Position numbers and translations under genes: made by a program
Notes under the pieces: model-generated
The model's database searches: none
What the model was told of the DNA's origin: nothing
What the model saw: the letters and a program-made list of their open reading frames with translations, nothing else
Assembly (NCBI RefSeq): GCF_010726085.1
Contig: NZ_AP022560.1
Location: 1,302,001-1,366,000, forward strand
Reading direction: 5' to 3'
Length of the DNA: 64,000 nucleotides
Source: Mycolicibacterium moriokaense
GTDB taxonomy: Bacteria; Actinomycetota; Actinomycetes; Mycobacteriales; Mycobacteriaceae
In this document: one piece after another, positions 49,225 through 59,209 of the stretch
Numbering within the stretch: position 1 is the first letter of the stretch
How the letters are laid out: the number at the start of each line of letters is the position of its first letter

Positions 49225-50960
49225 TCGCGACCGTTGAGTTTCTTGAGGCGCTCCGTCAGCAGACCCACCCGGTGGGCGTTGCCGTGCAGCTCCAGATAGC
49301 GATCGCCGAACACCGCCAGCAGCGCGTCATCGAGGCGGCGCACCGCACCCGGCGGATAGCGATACCCCATCGTCTGGTTGACGGCGTCCGCGTCGACGCC
49401 GTCGAGCACGGAGCTCAGCTCGTCGAGTGAGGTGATGCCGAGTTCCAGCAGCAGCCCGGAGATCCAGGCGTAGTGGTCCGTACGCGACCACCCCGCGTCG
49501 GCGTAGCGGTTGCCCAAATACGTTGCGAGCACCGGGGTTGCGATCCGCGGATCGTCGGAGACACTCTTCTCGTCGGTCATCGGTTCTTCAGACACCGTTT
49601 CCCGCAGCCGTTCGCGGATGGCGGTGAACTCACGATCGGCGAGTTCGAGCAGCCCCGCCGCCAGCGTGAACCGGCGATCGAGGTCCGGAACATGTTCGGC
49701 GGGAATCGAACCCTTGTAGCGGACGTCGTGTTCGAACTCGGCCCACGCGTGCTGCAACACCGTGCGCACCTGGATCGACGCTGGTTGTTGTTCACCCTCG
49801 ACGCCGACGAGCACGTGCCTGCTGGCGTAGCCCCACCGACCCTCGCGCGCCGTCTCGAGGCCCATGTCGCGGTCGTCGAGAAGGCGCATCTCGTCGGCCA
49901 GAAGCGTGACGACCGCGTCGACGTCCTCGTGCAGGTAGGTGATGACCCGCAACCCGATCTGGTCGGTGATCTCGACCAACGGGTCGCTGTAGAGCCGCTT
50001 ACCGTCGACGATGCGTTCGGCCTTGGCCGCGAACGACTCCACGCTCTTGGTACGCGCCGCGATGCTGAGGTAGTTGATGCCCGCGTCGTCCAGCAGTCCC
50101 GTCACCAGCTTGAGGTAGTTGTCGGTGGCGGCCACCAGCGCGGGCCGTCGGGCCTCGTAGTCGGCGACGGCGGTCCGGACCGCTGCCGGAATCGCTTCCG
50201 GGGGTTGCGGTCTGGTGTCGGCGGGCGCGGCGGTGCGACGGGCGTCGGGCAGCGTCGGCGTGACGATGTACCCCGACTCGACGTCCCCGTACGTGGTCAC
50301 GTCATCGGGCCGGTGGTAGCGGTAGAGCGCGACATAGGCGCACAACACCGCGTCGACGGGATCCTCGTCCCTGTCGAGTTGTCCCGGCCTTGTCGCCGCC
50401 TCCACCCGTTTTCGAAGCTCGACCCAGGTGACACTGCGGTTCACCCGCAGCCGTGGTGTCGCGTCGTCGAGCGATTCGATGTGCGTCATCAGCTCCAGCA
50501 GCGCACGCTTGCGCACGTCGAACTTGCCGCGCTTGTACTTCAGCGTCTTGGGCAGGTTGAACAGCACGACGCTGGCCGGGTGCGGGAAGACTTCGATCGC
50601 CTGACGTTCGGCGTGCGAGGCGGGATCGAGGTCCAGGCCGAGGCGCGCGGCGAGGACCTCACCGCGGGGCGGGTTGAACTCCGGTCGCTCACGAAACGCC
50701 GGCCGTGCGCCCGCCTCGAACCTGGCGAAGTCTCGATTCAGTGCCAGCTCGCAGGGACGCGCGCTCTTCTCGGTCTTCACGATCAGGGGTGCGTCGATGG
50801 CGACGACGCATTCGTCGCGGGTGTACGGGGCGATCGCGGCGGCGATGCTCTCGTCGTCCCCGGCCGTGCCGAGATGCAGCAGGCGGCCGTCGGAGTCGAT
50901 GACCGCGACACCCGTCTGGTTTCTCTCACCCCATGCAAGATCGAGCCCAACGAAGTGCAT
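49221..50960 (-). CDS. relZ: RelZ-type dual enzyme: RNase HII-like (DUF429) + RelA/SpoT synthetase
   Basis: 579 residues. Residues 1-about 245 are a DUF429/RNase HII-like domain with acidic residues in FVGLDLAWGERN, AIDAPLIV and DAVLCAYVAL (Asp203). Residues about 270-420 are a (p)ppGpp synthetase domain: ARTKSVESFAAKAERI, DQIGLRVITYLHED, GYASRHV and IQVRTVLQHAWAEFEHD. The C-terminal 150 residues form an added domain. From memory this is the M. smegmatis RHII-RSD/RelZ protein, which couples RNase HII activity on RNA-DNA hybrids with pGpp/(p)ppGpp synthesis. It is divergent from purB, 80 bp between starts. Confidence 0.92.
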   Translation of the reverse strand: MHFVGLDLAWGERNQTGVAVIDSDGRLLHLGTAGDDESIAAAIAPYTRDECVVAIDAPLIVKTEKSARPCELALNRDFARFEAGARPAFRERPEFNPPRGEVLAARLGLDLDPASHAERQAIEVFPHPASVVLFNLPKTLKYKRGKFDVRKRALLELMTHIESLDDATPRLRVNRSVTWVELRKRVEAATRPGQLDRDEDPVDAVLCAYVALYRYHRPDDVTTYGDVESGYIVTPTLPDARRTAAPADTRPQPPEAIPAAVRTAVADYEARRPALVAATDNYLKLVTGLLDDAGINYLSIAARTKSVESFAAKAERIVDGKRLYSDPLVEITDQIGLRVITYLHEDVDAVVTLLADEMRLLDDRDMGLETAREGRWGYASRHVLVGVEGEQQPASIQVRTVLQHAWAEFEHDVRYKGSIPAEHVPDLDRRFTLAAGLLELADREFTAIRERLRETVSEEPMTDEKSVSDDPRIATPVLATYLGNRYADAGWSRTDHYAWISGLLLELGITSLDELSSVLDGVDADAVNQTMGYRYPPGAVRRLDDALLAVFGDRYLELHGNAHRVGLLTERLKKLNGRD

Positions 50961-51040
50961 ACCGGCTAGCTTTCCCTATTTGGGGCCCTACTCGTGCTGC
51001 TCTATTTGCGTTCGTGCCCGCCGACGTAAGCTCTGTCCTT

Positions 51041-52459
51041 GTGACGATCCCGAATGTGCTGGCCAACCGGTACGCCAGCGATGAAATGGTGGCCATCTGG
51101 TCGCCGGAGGCCAAGGTCGTCGCGGAGCGTCGGCTCTGGCTCGCGGTGTTACGGGCACAAGCCGAGCTGGGGGTCGACGTGCCCGCCGGCGTCGTCGAAG
51201 ACTACGAGCGCGTGCTCGAGGACGTCGACCTGTCCTCGATCGCCGCGCGCGAGCGGGTGCTGCGCCACGACGTAAAAGCGCGTATCGAGGAGTTCAACGC
51301 GCTGGCGGGTCACGAGCACGTGCACAAGGGCATGACCTCTCGCGATCTGACGGAGAACGTCGAGCAGTTACAGATCCGCCGGTCGCTGGAGCTGGTGTTC
51401 TCGCACGGGGTCGCGGTGGTGGCGCGGCTCGCCGAGCGGGCTGTCGTGTACCGCGACCTGGTGATGGCAGGCCGCAGCCACAACGTCGCCGCGCAGGCCA
51501 CCACGTTGGGTAAGCGGTTCGCCTCGGCCGCCGAAGAGCTTCTGGTCGCACTGAATCGGTTGCGGTCGTTGATCGACCGCTATCCGCTGCGCGGCATCAA
51601 GGGTCCGATGGGCACCGCGCAGGACATGCTCGATCTGTTCGACGGCGACACCGCGAAGCTCGCCCAGCTGGAGGCGCGGATCGCCGAATTCCTCGGCTTC
51701 ACAGAGATTTTCACCAGCGTCGGGCAGGTGTACCCGCGGTCGCTTGACCACGACGTCGTCTCCGCGCTGGTGCAGGTCGGTGCGGGGCCGTCGTCGATGG
51801 CGCACACCATCCGGCTGATGGCGGGCCATGAACTGGTGACCGAGGGGTTCGCCCCCGGTCAGGTCGGCTCATCGGCGATGCCGCACAAGATGAACACCCG
51901 ATCGTGCGAGCGGGTCAACGGCCTGCAGGTGGTGCTCCGCGGCTACGCGTCGATGGCCGCCGAACTGGCGGGTGCGCAGTGGAACGAGGGCGACGTGTTC
52001 TGCTCGGTGGTGCGACGCGTCGCGCTGCCCGATGCGTTCTTCGCGATCGACGGGCAGACCGAGACGTTTCTGACGGTGCTCGACGAGTTCGGTGCCTATC
52101 CGGCCGTGATCCAGCGAGAATTGGACCGCTACCTGCCGTTCTTGGCGACGACCAGGATCCTCATCGCCGCGGTGCGGGCGGGCGTCGGCCGGGAGACCGC
52201 GCATGAGGTGATCAAGGAGCACGCCGTCGCGGTGGCGCTGGCGATGCGGGAGAAGGGCGCCGAGCCCGATCTGCTCGACCGGTTGGCCGCGGATTCGCGG
52301 CTGCCACTGGACCGCGTCGCACTGGACGCGGCGCTGGCGGACAAACAGGCGTTCACGGGTGCGGCGGGAGACCAGGTCGATCGGGTCGTCGAGGCCGTCG
52401 ATGAATTGGTCGGACGCTATCCGGAGGCCGCGAAGTACACCTCGGGCGCGATCCTGTGA
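51041..52459 (+). CDS. purB: Adenylosuccinate lyase PurB
   Basis: 472 residues from GTG 51041; upstream in-frame codons lie in the promoter region. The fumarase/aspartase-superfamily signature is [15 protein letters not shown], with the substrate segments [20 protein letters not shown] and [10 protein letters not shown]. It catalyses two steps of purine synthesis (SAICAR cleavage and adenylosuccinate cleavage). Length equals that of the M. tuberculosis enzyme. It shares a GTGA overlap with cyp126, so the P450 is translated from the same message. Confidence 0.98.
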   Translation: MTIPNVLANRYASDEMVAIWSPEAKVVAERRLWLAVLRAQAELGVDVPAGVVEDYERVLEDVDLSSIAARERVLRHDVKARIEEFNALAGHEHVHKGMTSRDLTENVEQLQIRRSLELVFSHGVAVVARLAERAVVYRDLVMAGRSHNVAAQATTLGKRFASAAEELLVALNRLRSLIDRYPLRGIKGPMGTAQDMLDLFDGDTAKLAQLEARIAEFLGFTEIFTSVGQVYPRSLDHDVVSALVQVGAGPSSMAHTIRLMAGHELVTEGFAPGQVGSSAMPHKMNTRSCERVNGLQVVLRGYASMAAELAGAQWNEGDVFCSVVRRVALPDAFFAIDGQTETFLTVLDEFGAYPAVIQRELDRYLPFLATTRILIAAVRAGVGRETAHEVIKEHAVAVALAMREKGAEPDLLDRLAADSRLPLDRVALDAALADKQAFTGAAGDQVDRVVEAVDELVGRYPEAAKYTSGAIL

Positions 52460-53706
52460 CCTCGGTGGCGGGAGCACTCGCCGAGATCGACTTCACCGAT
52501 CTCGACAACTTCGCCAACGGCTTCCCGCACGCACTGTTCGCGATCCACCGTCGCGAGGCACCCGTCTACTGGCACGAACCGACCGCCAACACCCCCGATG
52601 GTGAGGGTTTCTGGTCGGTCGCAACGCACGCCGAAACCCTTGCGGTGTTTCGAGATCCGGAGACGTATTCGTCGGTGACCGGTGGTTCGCGTCCGTTCGG
52701 CGGCACGCTGCTGCAGGATCTGGCCGTCGCTGGGCAGGTGCTGAACATGATGGATGATCCGCGGCATTCGCACATCCGCAGGCTCGTCAGCTCGGGGCTG
52801 ACGCCGCGGATGATCGCGCGGGTCGAGGACGATCTGCGCACCCGCGCCCGCCGGCTGCTTGATTCTGTGACCCCGGGGGAGCCGTTCGACTTTCTGGTCG
52901 ACGTGGCCGCCGAGCTGCCGATGCAGATGATCTGCATTCTATTGGGAGTTCCTGAGTCCGAACGGCATTGGCTGTTCGAGGCGATCGAGCCGCAGTTCGA
53001 TTTCGGCGGCTCGCGCAAGGCATCCGTTGGGCAGTTGACGCCCGAGGAGGCGGGCTCGCGGATGTACACCTACGGCCAGGAGCTGATCGCGTCGAAGCGT
53101 GCCGAGCCGACCGACGACATGCTGTCCGTGGTGGCCAACGCGACGGTGGAGGACGAATCTCTCACTGGGTCTTCCCTTTCGGAAGTCGAGCTGTACCTGT
53201 TCTTCAGCCTACTGTTCAGCGCCGGCGCGGAAACGACGCGCAACTCCGTCGCGGGTGGGCTGTTGGCGTTGATCGAGAATCCGGACCAAATGCACGCGCT
53301 GCGTGACGATCTGGAGCAGCTGCCGACCGCGATCGAGGAGATGGTGCGATGGACGTCGCCGTCACCGTCGAAGCGGCGCACTGCGACACGTGACGTCGAG
53401 CTGGCGGGCTGTCAGATCAAAGCCGGCGACAAGGTGCAGATCTGGGAGGGCTCGGCCAATCGGGATCCGGCGGCGTTCGACGATCCGGACACCTTCAACA
53501 TCACGCGTAAACCGAATCCGCACTTGGGTTTCGGCCACGGTGTGCACTATTGCCTGGGAGCGAACTTGGCGCGCCTCGAGTTGCGCGTGCTCTATGAGGA
53601 GTTGCTGACGCGGTTCGGGTCGGCGCGGCTGGTCAAGCCCGTGGAGTGGACGCGCAGTAACCGGCATACCGGGATGCGTCACTTGGTGGTCGAACTACGG
53701 CCGTGA
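52456..53706 (+). CDS. cyp126: Cytochrome P450 CYP126
   Basis: 416 residues starting at GTG 52456, overlapping the purB stop by 4 bp. Motifs: I-helix [11 protein letters not shown], Exx[10 protein letters not shown], haem loop [17 protein letters not shown]. It corresponds in position and length to M. tuberculosis cyp126 (Rv0778), which also follows purB (memory). Its fusion with purB on a transcript suggests that expression tracks purine synthesis, but a metabolic link is not clear. It overlaps the next gene by 4 bp. Confidence 0.94.
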   Translation: MTSVAGALAEIDFTDLDNFANGFPHALFAIHRREAPVYWHEPTANTPDGEGFWSVATHAETLAVFRDPETYSSVTGGSRPFGGTLLQDLAVAGQVLNMMDDPRHSHIRRLVSSGLTPRMIARVEDDLRTRARRLLDSVTPGEPFDFLVDVAAELPMQMICILLGVPESERHWLFEAIEPQFDFGGSRKASVGQLTPEEAGSRMYTYGQELIASKRAEPTDDMLSVVANATVEDESLTGSSLSEVELYLFFSLLFSAGAETTRNSVAGGLLALIENPDQMHALRDDLEQLPTAIEEMVRWTSPSPSKRRTATRDVELAGCQIKAGDKVQIWEGSANRDPAAFDDPDTFNITRKPNPHLGFGHGVHYCLGANLARLELRVLYEELLTRFGSARLVKPVEWTRSNRHTGMRHLVVELRP

Positions 53707-54610
53707 GACCCGACATATTCGCGGCGGTCATGGCGACCGGCATCGTGTCGATCGCGGCCGCGGACCACGGGATTGACGTCGTCAGCGTGATTCTCATCGT
53801 TGTTGCGGCGGTGGGACTTCCGGTGTTGATGGTGATGACGGCCAGGGCGTGGCGCGAATTCGACATGCGCGATCCCAATGTGACGTTGCCGCTGTTCAGC
53901 TATATCGCCGCGTGCGCGGTGGTGGGTGCGAGGCTGGCCGAGCATAGGTTCGTGCTCTGGATGTTGGCGGGCCTGGCGTTACAGGGCTGGGTGTCGTTGG
54001 TGCCGTTGGCGATGCGGTCGATGTGGCGGCACCGCTGGACCGGCCTGCGCGACCGGGCGCACGGCGGCTGGGAACTGGCGGCGGTTGCGACGTCTGGGTT
54101 GGCGATCGTCTCAGCACAGCTCGACGTCTTGTTCTGGGCCGTCGTGTTCTGGCTGCTTGGTCTGGTTGTGTACGTGGCGATGACGACGCTGGTGTTGTGG
54201 CGGGTGCGGCACGACGCGTCGTCGCCCGAACTAGCGCAACCGAATGTCTGGATTCTGATGGGCGGCATAGCGATTGCGACGCTGGCCGGCGATCATCTGC
54301 ATCGCATCCTGATACCGGGGCCGATCGCCGACGGTGTGCGCGCGGTGACGATAGCGACGTGGATCGTGGCGACGGCGTGGATCCCCGTGCTTCTTGTCGT
54401 GGTCATACGACGATCGGTGGGCTGGGCTGGCCCGCGGTCTTTCCGATCGGCATGTACTCGTCGGCGACATATGCGACGGCGGTGGAAACCGGTTGGCGGT
54501 GGTTGGTCGCGCTGTCGCTGGTGTTCTTCTGGGTGGCGTTGGCGGCGTGGCTCGTCGTCGCCGGCGACGCTTTTTTGCGGTTTCGGCGTGCTAGGTCTCG
54601 CTCACGTTGA
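53703..54610 (+). pseudogene. Frameshifted TDT/SLAC1-family transporter
   Basis: The GTG at 53703 overlaps the cyp126 stop (GTGA). The first roughly 236 codons encode a membrane protein beginning DIFAAVMATGIVSIAAADHG, a family hallmark of the tellurite-resistance/dicarboxylate transporter (SLAC1-like) group. At about 54412 the true coding sequence (GWPAVFPIGMYSSATYATAV, then VALSLVFFWVALAAWLVV) continues in another frame, offset by one missing base. The zero frame runs on as nonsense. So the gene is inactive, or the assembly misses a base. The final codons of the restored frame come from the palindromic repeat. Confidence 0.85.
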
Positions 54611-54630
54611 CTTAGCACGCCGAAATCGCA
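54576..54630. repeat. Palindromic repeat copy A (family 2)
   Basis: TGCGGTTTCGGCGTGCTA pairs with TAGCACGCCGAAATCGCA in 17 of 18 positions around a 19-base loop. It ends the TDT frame (TGA 54608-54610) and the AbiEi/DUF559 gene (TAA 54612-54614). A copy with the same arms lies at 55514-55566 in the same orientation. Confidence 0.8.
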
Positions 54631-55472
54631 GTACGAATGATGCTGAGCACTCGTTGTGGATGCTCGGTGAGGTCCAGCCAGGTGAACCGCAGCACCTGCC
54701 AGCCCTGCAGCGCGATGTCGTTCTGCCGCTCGCGGTCGATCTGGAAGTCGGCGGCCTGGCTGTGATAGGCCCATCCGTCGACTTCGATCGCGACCCGCTG
54801 CGCGGCGAAGGCCACGTCGATCGTGTAACCGCCGACGCGGTAGTTGGCCTGCCAGCCGTCGATGTGCGCGGTGCGCAGCAGCTTCACCAGAATGCGTTCG
54901 GCTTCCGACCGGGCGCCGTCGGACGCGGCCGCAAGGAGTCGTCGCGCCGCCGGTGAACCGTAGCGGCCCTTGTTGCGTAGATGCGTGCGCCAGAGGTCGC
55001 GGAGTTCGGCGTCTCGTTGCAGCGCGGCGTCCATCAGCTTGGCGCCACCGCCCCTGCGCACGGCCGCCTCGACGATCGTCAGCGCCGGTGCGGTCACCCG
55101 CAGTCCGTTGTGTTCGACGACGTCCGCGGGGTTCAGGTCGCGACGACGCACGACCGAACCGTCGTGGCAGCGGCCGTTGCTGTCGCGGGGCACCGTCACC
55201 TCGACGATGTCGGGTGCGAATCGGGTGAGGCCGTGCCACCACGCGGCGGCCAAGCCGCTGCCGACGGCACGGTCGCCGTAGCCCCAGACCGCTGCGCGTA
55301 TTCGCGCTGCATGGGTGAACTCCCTGTCGTCGGCGAAGTACACCCGTCGCGAACACCGCAGCCATTTTCCTGCCGTCACTCGACGGCTCACCGCCTGTTT
55401 GGAGAGGCCCGCAGACCTCGCTTGTGCCAGGGTGATGACGCCGTCGTGTCGGCGCAGGAATTCCTCGAGCAT
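54612..55472 (-). CDS. AbiEi-type N-terminal HTH + DUF559 nuclease-like protein
   Basis: 286 residues from ATG 55472. The N-terminal winged helix (EEFLRRHDGVITLAQARSAG, LSKQAVSRRVTAGKW) matches the AbiEi-type antitoxin domain. The C-terminal domain is DUF559, a Vsr/PD-(D/E)xK-type nuclease fold: YTIDVAFAAQRVAIEVDGWA (Asp and Glu-x-Asp), then DRERQNDIALQGWQVLRFTW. Such proteins are widespread in actinobacteria and may serve defence or repair; a proven function is lacking. There is no partner toxin gene next to it. It lies between two palindromic repeats, inserted between cyp126 and the Rv0779c-like gene. Confidence 0.82.
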   Translation of the reverse strand: MLEEFLRRHDGVITLAQARSAGLSKQAVSRRVTAGKWLRCSRRVYFADDREFTHAARIRAAVWGYGDRAVGSGLAAAWWHGLTRFAPDIVEVTVPRDSNGRCHDGSVVRRRDLNPADVVEHNGLRVTAPALTIVEAAVRRGGGAKLMDAALQRDAELRDLWRTHLRNKGRYGSPAARRLLAAASDGARSEAERILVKLLRTAHIDGWQANYRVGGYTIDVAFAAQRVAIEVDGWAYHSQAADFQIDRERQNDIALQGWQVLRFTWLDLTEHPQRVLSIIRTAISAC

Positions 55473-55513
55473 GCGTAATGGACGTCGACCGCCCGTCGTC
55501 GGTTCCCTCAATT

Positions 55514-55566
55514 GCGGATTCGGCGTGCTGGGTCACCCTCAGCGAGACTGAGCACGCCGAAATCGC
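55514..55566. repeat. Palindromic repeat copy B (family 2)
   Basis: The same sequence family as copy A: GCGGATTCGGCGTGCT pairs with AGCACGCCGAAATCGC in 14 of 16 positions. Its loop is similar to copy A's loop in reverse orientation. The last codons and TGA (55539-55541) of the membrane gene on the minus strand are inside it. Confidence 0.8.
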
Positions 55567-56171
55567 TGTACTCCGGCGGCGCGCAGCTCCAACGCCGCGA
55601 GTCCCTGTATCGCCGCCGCGTCGTGTCCGCGCCAGGCGCCTACGGGATCGGGATGTATCGCGAGCAGCTTGCCCAGCGGCCGGTTGGCCAGCGCCCGCAT
55701 CGCGAGCAGCTGCTCGCCGGCGGGTGTCCGGGCCAGCGTGATCGCGATCCACTTGCGGCGGAAGAACCGGATGCGCAGGAAGAGCCACGGCATCGCGATG
55801 AACAGAATCGGCGGGGCGGCCACCGCCAACGCCAGCACCCACGCCAGCCACGACGCCGTCGAATCCAGGCTCTGCCCGGCGCCTGCGATATCCAGCGCCG
55901 CTTGCGCGGCCGCGCGCAGGGGCCTGGCCAGCGAGTCGCCGACGAGCGGGAAGTCGTCGGTGCTGTCGCCTGCCGAGTTGAGGTTGTCGGCGACGCCGTT
56001 GGCGCCGGTCTGGACCCGACGGCCCACTTCGGCGATCGTCGACACCGCGGCATGCACCGCCATTCCGACCAACACCCAGATCACCGTCCAGGTGATCACG
56101 ACGGCATCGCTGATCAACTGGGCCAGCAGGCGCGAGGGCGTGGTGGCATAAGGGAGAAACCGCGAACTCAT
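55539..56171 (-). CDS. Membrane protein of unknown function (Rv0779c position)
   Basis: A 210-residue protein from ATG 56171. There are two clear membrane segments: VVITWTVIWVLVGMAVHAAV (residues about 20-40) and LAWVLALAVAAPPILFIAMP (about 105-125), with a polar region in between (STIAEVGRRVQTGANGVADN) and a basic stretch LRIRFFRRKW after the second. Counterpart of M. tuberculosis Rv0779c by position. The C-terminal tail RFRRAQSR is supplied by a palindromic repeat. It starts 30 bp from divergent purC. Function unknown. Confidence 0.8.
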   Translation of the reverse strand: MSSRFLPYATTPSRLLAQLISDAVVITWTVIWVLVGMAVHAAVSTIAEVGRRVQTGANGVADNLNSAGDSTDDFPLVGDSLARPLRAAAQAALDIAGAGQSLDSTASWLAWVLALAVAAPPILFIAMPWLFLRIRFFRRKWIAITLARTPAGEQLLAMRALANRPLGKLLAIHPDPVGAWRGHDAAAIQGLAALELRAAGVQRFRRAQSR

Positions 56172-56201
56172 GGACCAGATGCTGCCCGATAAGCTGGCCC
56201 G

Positions 56202-57095
56202 ATGCGCCCAGCTCTGTCCGACTACCAACATCTGGCCAGTGGCAAGGTCCGCGAGCTGTACCGGATCGACGACGGGCACCTGCTGTTCGTCGCCACCGAT
56301 CGCATCTCGGCCTTCGACTACATCCTCGACAGCCAGATCCCCGACAAGGGTCGCATCCTGACCGCCATGAGCGTCTTCTTCTTCGACTACGTTGAGGCGC
56401 CAAACCACCTGGCAGGCCCACCCGACGACCCGCGCATCCCCGAGGAAGCGCTTGGCCGCGCGCTCGTGGTCGAGGAGCTCGAGATGATGCCCGTCGAGGC
56501 CGTGGCGCGCGGCTACCTGACCGGCTCCGGGCTGATCGACTACCAGAAGACGGGCTCGGTGTGCGGCATCGCGCTGCCGCCCGGTCTGGTCGAGGCCAGT
56601 AAGTTCGCCGAGCCGTTGTTCACACCGGCGACCAAAGCCGAGCTGGGCGCCCACGACGAGAACATCTCGTTCGACGACGTGATCGAGATGGTGGGCGCGG
56701 TGCGGGCCAACCAACTGCGGGAGCTCACCCTGAAGACCTACATCCAGGGCGCCGACCACGCGCTGACCAAGGGCATCATCGTCGCCGACACCAAGTTCGA
56801 GTTCGGCGTCGACAAGGACGGCAACCTGCGACTGGCCGACGAGATCTTCACACCGGACTCCAGCAGATACTGGCGCGCCGACGACTATCAGGAAGGCGTC
56901 GTGCAGAACAGCTTCGACAAGCAGTTCGTCCGCAACTGGTTGATCGGCCCGGAGTCCGGCTGGGACCGCAACGGCGACACCCCGCCACCGCCGCTGCCCG
57001 CCGACATCATTGATGCCACCCGGGCGCGTTATATCGAAGCCTACGAACGCATCTCGGGCCTGAAGTTCGACGACTGGATCGGAGCGAGTGCGTGA
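56202..57095 (+). CDS. purC: SAICAR synthetase PurC
   Basis: 297 residues. The start [20 protein letters not shown] and [20 protein letters not shown] are diagnostic for SAICAR synthase; the later [20 protein letters not shown] and [13 protein letters not shown] are nucleotide-binding motifs. It catalyses the aspartate ligation step of de novo purine synthesis. Only 30 bp separate its ATG from the divergent membrane gene, so the promoters overlap. Its stop overlaps the ptrB GTG by 4 bp. Confidence 0.98.
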   Translation: MRPALSDYQHLASGKVRELYRIDDGHLLFVATDRISAFDYILDSQIPDKGRILTAMSVFFFDYVEAPNHLAGPPDDPRIPEEALGRALVVEELEMMPVEAVARGYLTGSGLIDYQKTGSVCGIALPPGLVEASKFAEPLFTPATKAELGAHDENISFDDVIEMVGAVRANQLRELTLKTYIQGADHALTKGIIVADTKFEFGVDKDGNLRLADEIFTPDSSRYWRADDYQEGVVQNSFDKQFVRNWLIGPESGWDRNGDTPPPPLPADIIDATRARYIEAYERISGLKFDDWIGASA

Positions 57096-59209
57096 AGCCG
57101 CCCATCGCCAAACGGGTCGACCATCGCAGGGAGTACCACGGTGACGTCTTCATCGATCCCTACGAATGGCTGCGCGACAAGTCCGACCCCGACGTGATTG
57201 CCTATCTCGAGGCCGAGAACGCATACACCGAGCATGCCACCGCGACGCTTGCGCCGTTGCGGCAGAAGATCTTCGACGAGATCAAGGCCCGCACCAAGGA
57301 GACCGACCTCTCGGTGCCGACACGCCGCGGCGACTGGTGGTACTACGGTCGCAGCTTCGAGGGCAAGCAGTACAACGTGCACTGCCGTTGCCCAGTAACC
57401 GATGTCGGCGACTGGGTACCACCGCAGTTCGACGAACAGACCGAGATCCCTGGCGAGCAGATCCTCATCGACGAGAACGCCGAGGCCGAGGGGCACGACT
57501 TCTTCGCGCTGGGCGCCGCGTCGGTGAGTCTGGACGGAAACATCATCGCGTACTCGGTCGACACCAAGGGTGACGAGCGATACACCCTGCGATTCAAGGA
57601 TTTACGTACACAGCAGTTGTACGACGACGAGATCGTCGGCATCGCCGCAGGCGTGACGTGGGCCGCCGACAACCGCACCGTCTATTACACGACGGTGGAC
57701 GACGCGTGGCGCCCCGACACCGTCTGGCGGCACCGCATCGGATCCGGGCTGCCCGCCGAGCAGGTGTACCACGAACCCGACGAGAAGTTCTGGCTGGCGG
57801 TCGGGCGCACCCGCAGCGACAAGTTCATCCTCATCGCTGCGGGCTCCGCCGTCACCTCCGAGGTCCGCTACGGCGACGCCGCCGACCCACAGACGGAGTT
57901 CACCCCGGTGTGGCCACGCCGCGAACTCGTCGAGTACTCGGTGGAACACGCCATCGTCGGCGGTGAGGACCGGTTCCTGATCCTGCACAACGACGGCGCC
58001 GAGAACTTCACGCTTGTCGAGGCGCCGGTGGCCGACCCCACCGCCCTGCGCACCCTGATCGAGCACCGCGACGACGTGCGACTCGACTCCGTCGACGCAT
58101 TCGAGGGGCACCTGGTCGTCGGCTATCGCAGTGAGGCGCTGCCCAAGATCCAGCTCTGGCCCATCGTGAATACGGGGGCCAACGTCACCTACGGCCATCC
58201 CGAGGACCTCACCTTCGAATCCGAACTGATGTCGGCGGGCCTTGCCGGAAACCCGAACTGGAGCTCGCCGAAGCTGCGGATCGGCGCCACGTCGTTCGTC
58301 ATCCCGCTGCGGATCTACGACGTCGACCTGGCGTCGGGTGAGCGCACACTGCTGCGCGAGCAACCGGTGCTGGGTGACTACCGGCCGCAGGACTACGTGG
58401 AGCGCCGGGACTGGGCCGTCGCCTCCGACGGTGCGCGCGTGCCGATCTCGATCGTCCACCGCATCGGCCTGCAGTACCCCGCCCCGTTGATGCTTTACGG
58501 CTACGGGGCCTACGAGTCGTGCGAGGACCCGCGGTTCTCCATCGCCCGGCTGTCGCTGCTCGACCGCGGCATGGTGTTCGCGGTCGCGCATGTGCGCGGC
58601 GGAGGGGAGCTCGGCCGGCCGTGGTACGAACACGGAAAGCTGCTCGAGAAGAAGAACACCTTCACCGATTTCATCGCCGTCGCACAGCATCTCGTCGACA
58701 CCGACATCACCCGGCCGGAGAACATGGTCGCCTACGGCGGCAGCGCGGGTGGCCTGCTGGTCGGGGCCGTCACCAATATGGCTCCGGAGCTCTTCGCGGG
58801 TGTGCTCGCCCTGGTGCCCTTCGTCGACCCGCTGACCACCATCCTCGACCCGTCGCTACCGCTGACGGTCACCGAGTGGGACGAGTGGGGAAACCCCTTG
58901 CAGGACAAAGAAGTCTACGACTACATGAAGTCCTACTCGCCGTACGAGAACGTCGAGGCGAAGAACTACCCGCCGATCCTGGCCATGACGTCGCTGAACG
59001 ACACCCGGGTGCTGTACGTCGAGCCGGCGAAATGGGTTGCCGCGCTGAGGCACACCGCGGGCGGTGCACCGTCGGTGCTGCTCAAGACCGAGATGAACGC
59101 GGGCCACGGTGGTATCAGCGGACGCTACGAACGGTGGAAAGAGACGGCGTTCCAATACGCGTGGCTATTGGATGCCGCCAAAGCCGACCACGACGGTGGC
59201 GGCGCCTAG
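57092..59209 (+). CDS. ptrB: Oligopeptidase B (protease II), intact
   Basis: 705 residues from GTG 57092. The beta-propeller N-terminal half ([20 protein letters not shown]) leads into the alpha/beta hydrolase domain. The catalytic Ser is in [11 protein letters not shown], the Asp in SLNDTRV and the His in [15 protein letters not shown]. It cleaves short peptides after basic residues in the cytosol. In M. tuberculosis the equivalent locus is split into two frames, ptrBa/ptrBb (memory); here it is continuous. It is translationally coupled to purC and overlaps the convergent DoxX gene by 45 bp. Confidence 0.95.
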   Translation: MKPPIAKRVDHRREYHGDVFIDPYEWLRDKSDPDVIAYLEAENAYTEHATATLAPLRQKIFDEIKARTKETDLSVPTRRGDWWYYGRSFEGKQYNVHCRCPVTDVGDWVPPQFDEQTEIPGEQILIDENAEAEGHDFFALGAASVSLDGNIIAYSVDTKGDERYTLRFKDLRTQQLYDDEIVGIAAGVTWAADNRTVYYTTVDDAWRPDTVWRHRIGSGLPAEQVYHEPDEKFWLAVGRTRSDKFILIAAGSAVTSEVRYGDAADPQTEFTPVWPRRELVEYSVEHAIVGGEDRFLILHNDGAENFTLVEAPVADPTALRTLIEHRDDVRLDSVDAFEGHLVVGYRSEALPKIQLWPIVNTGANVTYGHPEDLTFESELMSAGLAGNPNWSSPKLRIGATSFVIPLRIYDVDLASGERTLLREQPVLGDYRPQDYVERRDWAVASDGARVPISIVHRIGLQYPAPLMLYGYGAYESCEDPRFSIARLSLLDRGMVFAVAHVRGGGELGRPWYEHGKLLEKKNTFTDFIAVAQHLVDTDITRPENMVAYGGSAGGLLVGAVTNMAPELFAGVLALVPFVDPLTTILDPSLPLTVTEWDEWGNPLQDKEVYDYMKSYSPYENVEAKNYPPILAMTSLNDTRVLYVEPAKWVAALRHTAGGAPSVLLKTEMNAGHGGISGRYERWKETAFQYAWLLDAAKADHDGGGA

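Noticed and set aside
53703..54956. A 417-codon continuous membrane protein
   Set aside because: After about codon 236 the frame is nonsense; the true C-terminus is in another frame, so a frameshifted gene is the better reading.
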